Of a stretch of DNA of 34,515 bases, positions 9,248 to 15,657 are shown one piece after another. The notes beneath the pieces are model-generated. The model saw only the letters and a list, made by a program, of their open reading frames with translations, did not search any database and had not been told where the DNA came from. The first letter of the stretch is position 1. Each line of letters starts with the position of its first letter. The position numbers were made by a program, and so were the translations under genes. The stretch is from Pyrinomonadaceae bacterium (lineage in GTDB: Bacteria > Acidobacteriota > Blastocatellia > Pyrinomonadales > Pyrinomonadaceae). The stretch covers positions 1-34,515 of the forward strand of contig JACCUI010000229.1 in assembly GCA_013811945.1 (NCBI GenBank), given 5' to 3'.

Positions 9248-10486
9248 GTGGGCACCGAACGGAACGGTCTTGCAGCGACAAACGAGCTAAGCGAAAGACG
9301 ACGTGCGCGAGTCGTCATCGGAGTGCTCTTCCTGCTCTTCTTTCTCGGCGTGGGCGACGCCCAGATGATCTCTCCTCTGCTGCCGCTCATGGCGAAAGAG
9401 TTTGAAGTCTCAATAGGCGCTGTGGGAAAGCTCATCGGCTCTGTTTATGCGATCGCGGCGGCCGCGGCCGCGCTTTTGTCAGGTCCCCTATCTGATAGAT
9501 ATGGCCGCCGCCGCTTTCTGGAAATAGCCGTTGTCATTTTCACTTTGTCCCTTCTTCTCGTGGGCTTCACTTCCGATCTTCTTTTGGTTTCTGTTCTGCG
9601 TGTCTTTACCGGATTTGCCGCAGGTATATTCTCGACTTGCGCGATAGCTTATGTTGGAGATTATTTCCCTTATGAAAAACGCGGAGCGGCGATGAGCGCT
9701 GTACAGACCGGATACTTCGCGGCTTTTGTCGTTGGAGTTCCGCTGGGCGCAGTGGTTGCGGATAAGTTGGGCTGGCGCACAGCCTTTGTCGGATTCGGCC
9801 TGCTCGCGGCGCCGGTCATCTTTTTCATAAGATTTCTGCTTCCGGATGATGGTCTGCGAGATGCGCACCCGAAGGTGTCAAACCATTTCACTGGGGTGGG
9901 CGCACTGTTTACCAACAAAGCTACAGTCGCGGCCGTCGTTGCGGCTTTCTTCGTGTCGCTCGGCTTTGTTGGCTTCATTCAATATCTCGGCTCATGGCTG
10001 GTAGAACCGAACGGGTTCGGACTAAAAGTCAGCGAGGTCGGATGGATATTTATCGGTGTCGGCACGGCAGCTTTGTTTGGCTCTGCCGCAGCGGTTTACC
10101 TGTCAGACAAGGTCGGCAAACGGAGGCTGTCTATCGTCGGCACGCTGCTGTTAGCTGCGATGTTGCTTGCAATCCCGAAATTAGAGTTCGGTATCCTGCT
10201 CTCTGTACTCTTTGCAGCCGCTAGCTTCACGTTCGCATTTAGACAGGGGCCGCTCCAGGCGCTAGCGACGGAACTCGTCTCGAAACAAACGCGCGGCGCT
10301 CTGGTCGCCATGAGAAACACCGCATCGCAGGTGGGTATTGCTCTGGCAGCAATTATTTGCGGTCAGCTTTACGATGTTTACGGCTACGCCGCAGTCGGCC
10401 TCTTCAGTGCAATTGCAACCTTGATTGCCGCTTTCTGCCTGATGATGATGCGGGAGCCGGCACCTGAATCTGTGTTGGGGAGATGA
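9248..10486 (+). CDS. Major facilitator superfamily transporter
   Basis: A 412-residue membrane protein with about 12 predicted helices. The GTG start at 9248 gives a short hydrophilic lead before the first helix (VVIGVLFLLFFLGVGDAQ). The loop between helices 2 and 3 has the MFS signature GPLSDRYGRRR (about residues 78-88), and the equivalent in the second half is YLSDKVGKRR (about 281-290). Helix 5 contains VGVPLGAVVADKLGWR, close to motif C of drug/proton antiporters, which favours an exporter. It starts 2 bp after the TPR gene, so the two form an operon. Substrate unknown; candidates include drugs, sugars or small organic acids. Downstream, TTGACA at 10531 may mark a separate promoter for the AhpD-like gene. 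Confidence 0.88.
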   Translation: MGTERNGLAATNELSERRRARVVIGVLFLLFFLGVGDAQMISPLLPLMAKEFEVSIGAVGKLIGSVYAIAAAAAALLSGPLSDRYGRRRFLEIAVVIFTLSLLLVGFTSDLLLVSVLRVFTGFAAGIFSTCAIAYVGDYFPYEKRGAAMSAVQTGYFAAFVVGVPLGAVVADKLGWRTAFVGFGLLAAPVIFFIRFLLPDDGLRDAHPKVSNHFTGVGALFTNKATVAAVVAAFFVSLGFVGFIQYLGSWLVEPNGFGLKVSEVGWIFIGVGTAALFGSAAAVYLSDKVGKRRLSIVGTLLLAAMLLAIPKLEFGILLSVLFAAASFTFAFRQGPLQALATELVSKQTRGALVAMRNTASQVGIALAAIICGQLYDVYGYAAVGLFSAIATLIAAFCLMMMREPAPESVLGR

Positions 10487-10576
10487 ATGGGGCGAGAACA
10501 TGGCAGCGGGATTTGAATGAAAGAAAAATCTTGACAGCGCATTTTAGATGGGATTGAACAGACCCGGAAGAGACGT

Positions 10577-10960
10577 ATGAAATCAGAAACTACCAGGCAA
10601 CAAGCGGACAATCAACGGGACGACGCTGATGTAGAGTCGCCCACGCCGAGGAAACCTCCCTCATACTCGATGGTGGATCCACGCATGATGCGCATTTACC
10701 TTGATTTCTACCGTGAGACCTACTCGACACAACATGCGTGTCTTGATCGTAGGACGCAAGAGTTGATCGCCATTGCCGCATCCCTGGTCGCGAAGTGCCA
10801 GGGCTGTCTTGAGGGGCATATCAAGAAGGCACTAAAGGAGGGCGTGACGAAAGATGAGATCGCAGAGTCAATCGCAATCGCGATGGGCGTTAATGCAGCC
10901 GCGATTGTTGATCTGACAGATATTGCCGCAGCTCGACTTAATCTGGAACACTTCAAATGA
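10577..10960 (+). CDS. AhpD-like carboxymuconolactone decarboxylase family protein
   Basis: A 127-residue all-helical protein. The core has LDRRTQELIAIAASLVAKCQ followed by GC, giving the CxxC pair (CQGC, about residues 72-75) and the His three residues further on (LEGHIKKAL) that are the redox site of the alkylhydroperoxidase AhpD core. It continues with EGVTKDEIAESIAIAMG, also typical. Such proteins use the dithiol to reduce peroxides or act as small thiol oxidoreductases. The first about 35 residues are polar and Pro-rich, without a signal peptide. TTGACA at 10531-10536 could be a -35 box, but no good -10 box follows at 17 bp. A MerP-like pseudogene follows at 11032. Confidence 0.88.
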   Translation: MKSETTRQQADNQRDDADVESPTPRKPPSYSMVDPRMMRIYLDFYRETYSTQHACLDRRTQELIAIAASLVAKCQGCLEGHIKKALKEGVTKDEIAESIAIAMGVNAAAIVDLTDIAAARLNLEHFK

Positions 10961-11031
10961 TCAGTCATACCTCACCGTTCCGTTGCCCAGATTTGTCGAG
11001 GAGCTAAGGATTTATCCAGGGAGGATTGTTA

Positions 11032-11355
11032 ATGATTGTAGGTACGCTAGCTATTTTGTCTGTAATGCTGGCGCTTGCTGCGTGCAATTCTCCCCAACCC
11101 GGACATTGAGAAACAAACGCTGCAAAAGACTTGCATTCACATTGACGGTTTCAGCAAGAGTAAGAGTGGCGCGGTTTGAATGGCTTGACCGGAAACGGTC
11201 AAACAAGCTCTGGAAGAGCTTGACGCTGTTCGCAAAATCGAAATGTGGTTGGATCGCGATGAGTTGTTGTTACTTACGATCCGGATAAAGCAGCTGAAGA
11301 AATCCTTATCGCAGCTATCAAAAGAGCGGGCTTTATAGCACAAAGCGTCTGCTAG
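11032..11355 (+). pseudogene. Decayed MerP-like heavy-metal-associated (HMA) lipoprotein gene
   Basis: A ribosome site GGGAGG (11019-11024) precedes ATG 11032, which encodes a lipoprotein signal MIVGTLAILSVMLALAAC ending in a lipobox Cys, then a stop at CAT TGA. Shifting by one base gives IEKQTLQKTCIHIDGFSKSK, the first strand of an HMA domain. After two more stops a third frame reads VKQALEELDAVRKIEMWLDRD, and after another one-base slip near 11277 comes YDPDKAAEEILIAAIKRAGF, then a stop at 11353-11355. The order, strand-helix-strand pattern and spacing match MerP-type metallochaperones, but the expected metal-binding MTCxxC is replaced by sequence without Cys. It would have bound Hg or Cu. 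Several frameshifts plus loss of the Cys pair indicate a dead gene rather than a single sequencing error. Its end overlaps the stop of the convergent protease gene. Confidence 0.75.
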
Positions 11356-11855
11356 CTATGATTGTTCGATCTTGAGGAATCGGCAACAAGGGATTCTATT
11401 CGTTCCAGCGTTACCTGTACCGCCCGCCTTACAGCAGGACTCAAGTCAGCCCCCAGCTCATCGTAACCGGCAGGCTCGCATCCGATTAGAAAAACTTTGG
11501 GAGGAAGGACATCCAGAGCCTTGGCCAGAATAAGCACCTTCGAAGGATCGCTATAGTGGGCGTCCGCGAGGGATTGATGCAGTTCATAAGAAGCCTTTCC
11601 ATCCAATTCGGGCACCTGGGGTTCGATGATATAGATTGTCCCGGGATCACCGCCACGATGAATCGTATCCGCGATAATCAAGAGGTCGTAACCGCTCATG
11701 AGTTCCTGAACCAGGGCTATACCTGCTATGCCAGCCTCGAATACCGTCACTTCGCTGCCGTACTTATTTGTCGCAAGCAGGTTCTGAGCCACCGCAACGC
11801 CGAAGCCATCATCACCGCGAAGCACGTTGCCCACCCCAGCTACCAGGATTTTCAT
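11352..11855 (-). CDS. [NiFe]-hydrogenase maturation protease (HyaD/HybD family)
   Basis: A 167-residue protease that removes the C-terminal peptide of the large subunit after nickel insertion. It begins MKILVAGVGNVLRGDDGFG, containing the family signature with the first acidic nickel ligand (GDD); the second acidic residue is in LLIIADTIHRGGDPG (about residues 58-71), and the His ligand is in YELHQSLADAH (about 89-99). Then comes VFLIGCEPAGYDE, also conserved. Length is normal for the family. It is transcribed away from the hydrogenase operon that starts at 12051, sharing a 195-bp intergenic region. The large subunit at 16680 keeps the cleavable DPCMPCTTH motif and a 21-residue tail, so it is the likely substrate. 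The second protease-like gene at 18608 lacks these metal ligands, making this one the probable active enzyme. Confidence 0.93.
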   Translation of the reverse strand: MKILVAGVGNVLRGDDGFGVAVAQNLLATNKYGSEVTVFEAGIAGIALVQELMSGYDLLIIADTIHRGGDPGTIYIIEPQVPELDGKASYELHQSLADAHYSDPSKVLILAKALDVLPPKVFLIGCEPAGYDELGADLSPAVRRAVQVTLERIESLVADSSRSNNHS

Positions 11856-12050
11856 TGGTTGCTTTTCCCTCGATGCTACTCGTCAGGATTATAGTCTAAC
11901 CGACAAACGCACCTGAGCAGAGTTTAACTGGCGAAAGACAAATTGGTCTTTGCGTCGCAAGATCTTGAGCGTATGATAGCCACACCATACGCGAACCATA
12001 GCTATCCCCGGCTTTTATCGATATATTTTTTGTTCTCATGGAGGGCATGA
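11856..12050. promoter_or_regulatory. Divergent control region of the hydrogenase locus
   Basis: 195 bp between the start of the protease gene (minus) and the NTPase gene (plus). It contains an inverted pair GATAGC (11975-11980) and GCTATC (12001-12006) with a 20-nt spacer, a possible operator, and an A/T-rich stretch ATATATTTTTTG at 12021-12032. A good ribosome site GGAGGG at 12040-12045 sets the start at 12051. No clear sigma70 boxes were found. The operator idea is tentative. Confidence 0.35.
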
Positions 12051-12848
12051 ATGAAGATTGCAATTAGCGGCAAGGGCGGTTCCGGCAAAACTACGATCAG
12101 CGCTACCCTCACACGCATCCTCGCCCGCCGCGGATTACCCGTACTTGCGATAGACGGTGATCCCAATCCCAATCTCATTCAAGCGCTGGGCCTCGGTCCC
12201 GGGGTCGAAGCGGAAGCTGTTCCGCGTAGCGTCGTCGAACGTCGGGAGGACGAAGCCGGCCAAGCACGCCATGTCCTGACGACGACGATCGAGGATATCG
12301 TCAGCCAGTATGGGCTGAAAGCGCCTGACGGCGTGACTGTCCTGGTTGGAACGCGCGTGGATCACGCCGGTGCCGGCTGACTCTGCGGAGCGCATGCTGC
12401 CGTGCGCAGCATCGTCGGCGAGATCGTCAGTAATTCAAAAGAAGTCACTGTGATGGACATGGAGGCGTCCATCGAACACATGAGCCGCGGCACGGTCAGG
12501 TACGTCGATGCGCTGCTGGTGGTTTTGGAACCTTACTACCGCTCGATGGAGACTGCCGGACGGACCGTGCCCCTCGCGCGCGCACTCGGAATCCAACACA
12601 TTTACGGCATCGCAAACAAACTTCGCAGCCCCGAAGACGGTGAGGCTGTAGCAGCCTATTGCCGCAATCACGATCTGGAGCTCATCGCCAAAATTCCCTT
12701 CGACGACAGTGTGGTGGAGGCAGATCGCACGGGTCGAGCGGTGATTGACTACGACGTCACTGCGCCGATTGTCGAAGAGTTATCGCGGGTTGCTGATTTT
12801 CTGTTGCGTGAAATTAAAATTAATGGTAACGGGGCGGGAGGAAACTAA
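12051..12848 (+). CDS. CooC/MinD-like NTPase of the hydrogenase locus, candidate selenoprotein with in-frame UGA at codon 110
   Basis: Read as one frame, this is 265 residues with a single internal TGA at 12378-12380. Residues 1-25 are a deviant Walker A P-loop (ISGKGGSGKTTISATL); AIDGDPNPNLIQALG follows near 40; then VTVLVGTRVDHAGAG, the TGA, then LCGAHAAVRSIVGEIV; then VTVMDMEASIEHMSRGT (Walker B/switch II region), VVLEPYYRSMETA and IANKLRSPED. In the CooC family, which loads nickel into CO dehydrogenase, this position holds a Cys-X-Cys metal site (GxGCxC). Here TGA replaces the first Cys and the second (C112) remains. The frame does not shift. Restart at GTG 12402 is unlikely because no ribosome site precedes it. 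Explanations: Sec at position 110 (favoured, given the hairpin at 12394-12412 and a second such gene in the locus), a nonsense mutation, or a base error. The likely role is nickel delivery or an energy-coupled maturation step. Confidence 0.75.
12394..12412 (+). promoter_or_regulatory. Candidate bacterial SECIS hairpin for the CooC-like gene
   Basis: ATGCTGC (12394-12400) pairs perfectly with GCAGCAT (12406-12412) around a 5-nt loop CGTGC containing GU and a G within the first two loop positions. The loop begins 20 nt after the in-frame TGA at 12378-12380, inside the roughly 16-37 nt range described for bacterial SECIS elements read by SelB. The hairpin lies within coding sequence, as bacterial SECIS elements do. 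A chance palindrome in GC-rich coding DNA cannot be excluded from one sequence. Confidence 0.55.
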
Positions 12849-12849
12849 G

Positions 12850-13158
12850 ATGCTCGAGAATATGGACACCATGACGCTCTGGACCTACTCGCTCATCGCG
12901 GGCGCGGTGGTAGTACTCATAGTCGCGGTTTTGCTTATTATGCTTATCGCGGCTGCTAACCGGGTAAACAAACACGCTAGCCACATCTGGGACGCGGGGA
13001 AACAGATCGCGGGAAATACCGTTTCCATCTGGATGTTGAATGTAACCAACAGAGTGGCAGGGGAGATTTTAGAAGGCGCGAAGTCAATCAATGCCCGAGC
13101 AGCTTCAATTGATACCACGATTGGAGCTTTGGCTGATGCGCTTGAACCGAGGAGGTGA
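12850..13158 (+). CDS. Small single-pass membrane protein 1 of hydrogenase locus
   Basis: 102 residues from ATG 12850, two bases after the NTPase stop. One membrane helix at about 10-35 (SLIAGAVVVLIVAVLLIMLI) is followed by a soluble tail with helical, Ala-rich heptad-like pattern (VAGEILEGAKSINARAASID, GALADALEPRR). It is the first of four consecutive genes of about 95-102 codons with the same design, probably ancient paralogues. I do not recognise a named family. The position between a maturation NTPase and the hydrogenase small subunit, with no Tat signal or membrane anchor on the hydrogenase itself, suggests that these four anchor or organise the enzyme at the inner membrane. That role is inferred. 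Confidence 0.8.
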   Translation: MLENMDTMTLWTYSLIAGAVVVLIVAVLLIMLIAAANRVNKHASHIWDAGKQIAGNTVSIWMLNVTNRVAGEILEGAKSINARAASIDTTIGALADALEPRR

Positions 13159-13163
13159 CCAGC

Positions 13164-13463
13164 ATGCAACTGTTAACGTGGCTCACTGTGATCTATCTTG
13201 TTGTGCTGGTCGTCGCCCTCGCGGTCAGCCTAATAGCGATCTTCATTTATCTCTGGAAGATTGGCAGTGCTCTGGCGGCGGTGGAACGCGCACTCGCTCA
13301 AACGAAGACGAACACACAGCCTCTAAAAGGGCACGTTGAGGCCATCAATGGTGGCCTGGTGGGCGTCAGAGACGGATTGTTGCTGGTCGATGAACATCTG
13401 GCATCAACGGACGAGAGTCTGGGTTTTGTTGCGGATCGTTTGGGCATCGGAGAAACCGCTTAG
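13164..13463 (+). CDS. Small single-pass membrane protein 2 of hydrogenase locus
   Basis: 99 residues from ATG 13164, chosen over GTG 13155 because GGAGG at 13151-13155 sits at ribosome-site distance. The N-terminal helix (about 3-30, VIYLVVLVVALAVSLIAIFIY) is followed by a tail with regular hydrophobic spacing: SALAAVERALAQTK, NGGLVGVRDGLLLVDEHL, ESLGFVADRLG. The tail resembles a coiled coil or amphipathic helix. It lacks Cys, so it carries no cluster or haem site. Same layout as its three neighbours; the INGGL motif recurs in protein 4 as LNGGL. Confidence 0.8.
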   Translation: MQLLTWLTVIYLVVLVVALAVSLIAIFIYLWKIGSALAAVERALAQTKTNTQPLKGHVEAINGGLVGVRDGLLLVDEHLASTDESLGFVADRLGIGETA

Positions 13464-13482
13464 GCAAGGCGGGGGAGCGATT

Positions 13483-13788
13483 ATGGAAACTGCGATCATT
13501 GTCGTCTGGTCAGTTACCCTCGTGGTAGCGCTGATTCTGACTCTCGTAATACTCAAGCTCGTCTTTCTGATTTTGCGAACCGAGCGAGACATTCTCCAAC
13601 TTGCCCACATCACGCTACCCGCCGCCCAGGGGATAGAACGCAACACTGCATTGATTTCAAAGCTGGAAACGACCAAAGGCGTGGCCGGAAAAATCCTGAG
13701 CGCTGCTGTCGCGATTGAAGCCGGCTCGGGATCGATTGCGGAAAAGCTGGCTTCAGTAGGACGTGCCCTGGCGGAGAAGCGAGGCTAG
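13483..13788 (+). CDS. Small single-pass membrane protein 3 of hydrogenase locus
   Basis: 101 residues from ATG 13483 with GGGGGAG at 13471-13477 upstream. Membrane helix at about 3-28 (AIIVVWSVTLVVALILTLVI), then a helical tail with ERDILQLAHITLPAAQGI, KLETTKGVAGKILSAAV and SIAEKLASVGRALAEKRG. No Cys or His cluster. It ends 2 bp before protein 4, indicating tight co-translation. The GVAGKIL segment resembles VAGEIL in protein 1, supporting common origin. Function is inferred only from context. Confidence 0.8.
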   Translation: METAIIVVWSVTLVVALILTLVILKLVFLILRTERDILQLAHITLPAAQGIERNTALISKLETTKGVAGKILSAAVAIEAGSGSIAEKLASVGRALAEKRG

Positions 13789-13790
13789 AT

Positions 13791-14078
13791 ATGGAAGTAA
13801 CACTCACAGTGCTAACAGCTCTTCTTGCGGCAACTTTGTTAATTGCTCTGATCGTCGCTCTGTTCCTCGTGCTGCGAACGTTGCAGTCCGTGCGGCACTA
13901 CATCGAGAAGATAAACTTTGGCGTCCGCGCAATTGAGAAAGAAACTGAGATGCTGGGCGGAGTGGAAACGCTCAACGGCGGATTGACTGCTCTCGCGGGC
14001 GGGCTGGAATCTGTCGCCGCACACTTCGGCAATGTGGATCGCAACGTCGGCACTGTTGGCAATGCGTTATTGAAGTGA
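13791..14078 (+). CDS. Small single-pass membrane protein 4 of hydrogenase locus
   Basis: 95 residues from ATG 13791. Membrane helix at about 5-28 (LTALLAATLLIALIVALFLV), then RTLQSVRHYIEKINFGVRAI and a repetitive tail LNGGLTALAGGLESVAAHFG, VDRNVGTVGNALLK. It ends 53 nt before the hydrogenase small subunit. A set of membrane-embedded helices with soluble oligomerising tails could play the part that the HucM stalk plays for the mycobacterial Huc hydrogenase, tethering the enzyme and giving a path to quinone, but no sequence similarity to HucM was recognised. Confidence 0.8.
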   Translation: MEVTLTVLTALLAATLLIALIVALFLVLRTLQSVRHYIEKINFGVRAIEKETEMLGGVETLNGGLTALAGGLESVAAHFGNVDRNVGTVGNALLK

Positions 14079-14131
14079 GCCCAGCTAATTAATCGCAGAC
14101 CCAAAGTCTGTGGCACTCAAGAGGAGTCGCA

Positions 14132-15514
14132 ATGGGAGAAATACCGGAGAAACACGTAGGCGAAGCGGGGAGTCCCAAGCAGCACACATCCGAAACGGCG
14201 AGCCTTCCGGATCAGGTCGGCAATGTCGGCCGACGGACGATGGAAGAGCTGGTCGAAGACATCTGCGCTTCGCAGGGGAAAACCCAGTTGAGCCTCGGGC
14301 CGCTCGAAAAGGTCTACGTCTTCTGGCTGGCCGGGATGAGCTGCGACGGCTGCACCGTCTCGGTGACAGGTGCGACCGAGCCCGCGCTGGAAGATTTGCT
14401 GACCGGCTCAATTCCGGGCGTGCCGCTCGTCATCCTGCATCACTACGTCCTGCAACTCGAAGCCGGCGACCACTACATGCAATCGCTGTTGAAGGCCGAG
14501 CAGGGCAAACTCGACGGCCCCTACGTCATCGCCTACGAAGGCTCGATACCCGACGAGAATCTCACTGCCGGTGGCGAGCCGTTCGCGGGCGAAGGCTCGC
14601 TCCCGCTCTGGGCGCCGAGCACCGAGCGCCGGCGCGTCTCGACTGCCGAATGGGTGAAGCGGCTGGCGCCAGGCGCTGCGGCCATGATCGCGGTCGGAAC
14701 GTGCGCAACGTGGGGCGGGATCCCCGCTGCTTACGGCAATATTACCGGCTCGATGAGCGTGATGGATTGGCTGGGCGCGGATTATCGCAGCGCGTTGGGG
14801 CTCCCGGTTATCAACATTCCCGGGTGCGCGCCTGTCGGCGATAATTTTACAGACGCCGTGCAGGCCATTCTCCTCTTCCTGCAAGGTCTCGGCCCGCTGC
14901 CGGAGTTCGATGAACTTGGCCGCCCGGCGTGGCAGTTCTCCGAGACGGTGCATCGCCACTGTGTGCGCGCCGGTTACTACGAAGAGGGCGTTTTCGCGAA
15001 AGAGTTTGGCGACAAAGAGTGTCTGGTTGAGATCGGCTGCTGGGGGCCTGTCGTCCAATGCAACATCACGGAGAAGGGCGCGGTCGGACACCAGGGCGGC
15101 TGCATGAACGCGGGCGGCCCCTGCATCGGTTGCACGATGCCCGGCTTCCCCGACAAATTCTCGCCGTTCTACAAATCGCCGCCGGGCTCGCTCTTCTCAA
15201 GCAATGCGTCGCGGCTGCTCGGCTCAATCGTGCGCCCCTTGCGCCGCATTAGCCAGCGCGAACGCAACCGCGAGATTCGCTGGCACGAAACAGTGCCCAG
15301 CGGCTGGGCGATGGAGAAAGGCGATACGTCGCTCACGCACAAGATCCTCGAATTCTTTTACGAGGCGATGCAATTTCAGGGCGCGAAACGTCCCGAGAAG
15401 CAACCCGCTAAGAAATTCCCGCCGGGCCACCAAAGTTTGCCTGATCGTGTGTACGACGGCGATTATCAGGTGCTGCCCGAGGAGCGAGAGAAGAAAGCGG
15501 AGAAGAGAGCATGA
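14132..15514 (+). CDS. hhyS: [NiFe]-hydrogenase small subunit, group 1h-related
   Basis: 460 residues from ATG 14132 (AGAGGAG at 14120-14126). It holds the electron-transfer iron-sulfur clusters. There is no Tat signal; instead a polar lead of about 60 residues, then VFWLAGMSCDGCTVSVTGAT (C71, C74), the proximal cluster site. Further cluster ligands are in AVGTCATWGGIPA, INIPGCAPVGDN, HRHCVRAGYYEEG, LVEIGCWGPVVQCN and GGCMNAGGPCIGCTMPGFPDKF. Together with EGSIPDE the pattern matches actinobacterial/acidobacterial high-affinity H2-oxidising enzymes. In classic group 1h the proximal motif is CDGD with an Asp ligand; here it is CDGC, a full Cys set, so this is a divergent relative. The role is uptake of atmospheric or low-level H2 on the cytoplasmic side. 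The symbol is by homology to the group 1h family. Confidence 0.92.
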   Translation: MGEIPEKHVGEAGSPKQHTSETASLPDQVGNVGRRTMEELVEDICASQGKTQLSLGPLEKVYVFWLAGMSCDGCTVSVTGATEPALEDLLTGSIPGVPLVILHHYVLQLEAGDHYMQSLLKAEQGKLDGPYVIAYEGSIPDENLTAGGEPFAGEGSLPLWAPSTERRRVSTAEWVKRLAPGAAAMIAVGTCATWGGIPAAYGNITGSMSVMDWLGADYRSALGLPVINIPGCAPVGDNFTDAVQAILLFLQGLGPLPEFDELGRPAWQFSETVHRHCVRAGYYEEGVFAKEFGDKECLVEIGCWGPVVQCNITEKGAVGHQGGCMNAGGPCIGCTMPGFPDKFSPFYKSPPGSLFSSNASRLLGSIVRPLRRISQRERNREIRWHETVPSGWAMEKGDTSLTHKILEFFYEAMQFQGAKRPEKQPAKKFPPGHQSLPDRVYDGDYQVLPEEREKKAEKRA

Positions 15515-15542
15515 GTATTCAGTAACGAAGGAGTTGCACGTT

Positions 15543-15617
15543 ATGGCTTGCAGTCGGGAGAACGATACCGCTGTCCAGATCAGGAATGCGAGTTTGGGCG
15601 AACGTTCTAGTTAGCGG
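15543..15617 (+). other. Tiny frame / possible zinc-ribbon remnant
   Basis: ATG 15543 has AAGGAG at 15527-15532 upstream and a 24-codon frame (MACSRENDTAVQIRN...). The neighbouring +1 frame over the same bases reads LQSGERYRCPDQECEFGRTF, which resembles the first half of small zinc-ribbon or rubredoxin-like metal-binding proteins (RCPDxxC) before hitting a stop. Either a leader peptide or a decayed small metal-binding gene; neither is certain. Confidence 0.3.
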
Positions 15618-15657
15618 TCTTAAATTGGTATGGGAATGGGCAAAGGGGGAACTAATT

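Noticed and set aside
10923..11288. 121-codon frame overlapping the AhpD-like gene end
   Set aside because: It is a chance frame across the AhpD end and the MerP remnant; the HMA-like sequence is in other frames.
12402..12848. Separate gene starting at GTG 12402 in the second half of the CooC-like frame
   Set aside because: It has no ribosome site, the codon lies inside the hairpin loop, and the product would begin in mid-domain without a P-loop. It is in the same frame as the upstream part and reads as its continuation past TGA.
14110..14844. 244-codon frame overlapping the hydrogenase small subunit in another frame
   Set aside because: Arg-rich shadow of a GC-rich gene; the hydrogenase frame has all the conserved Cys motifs.
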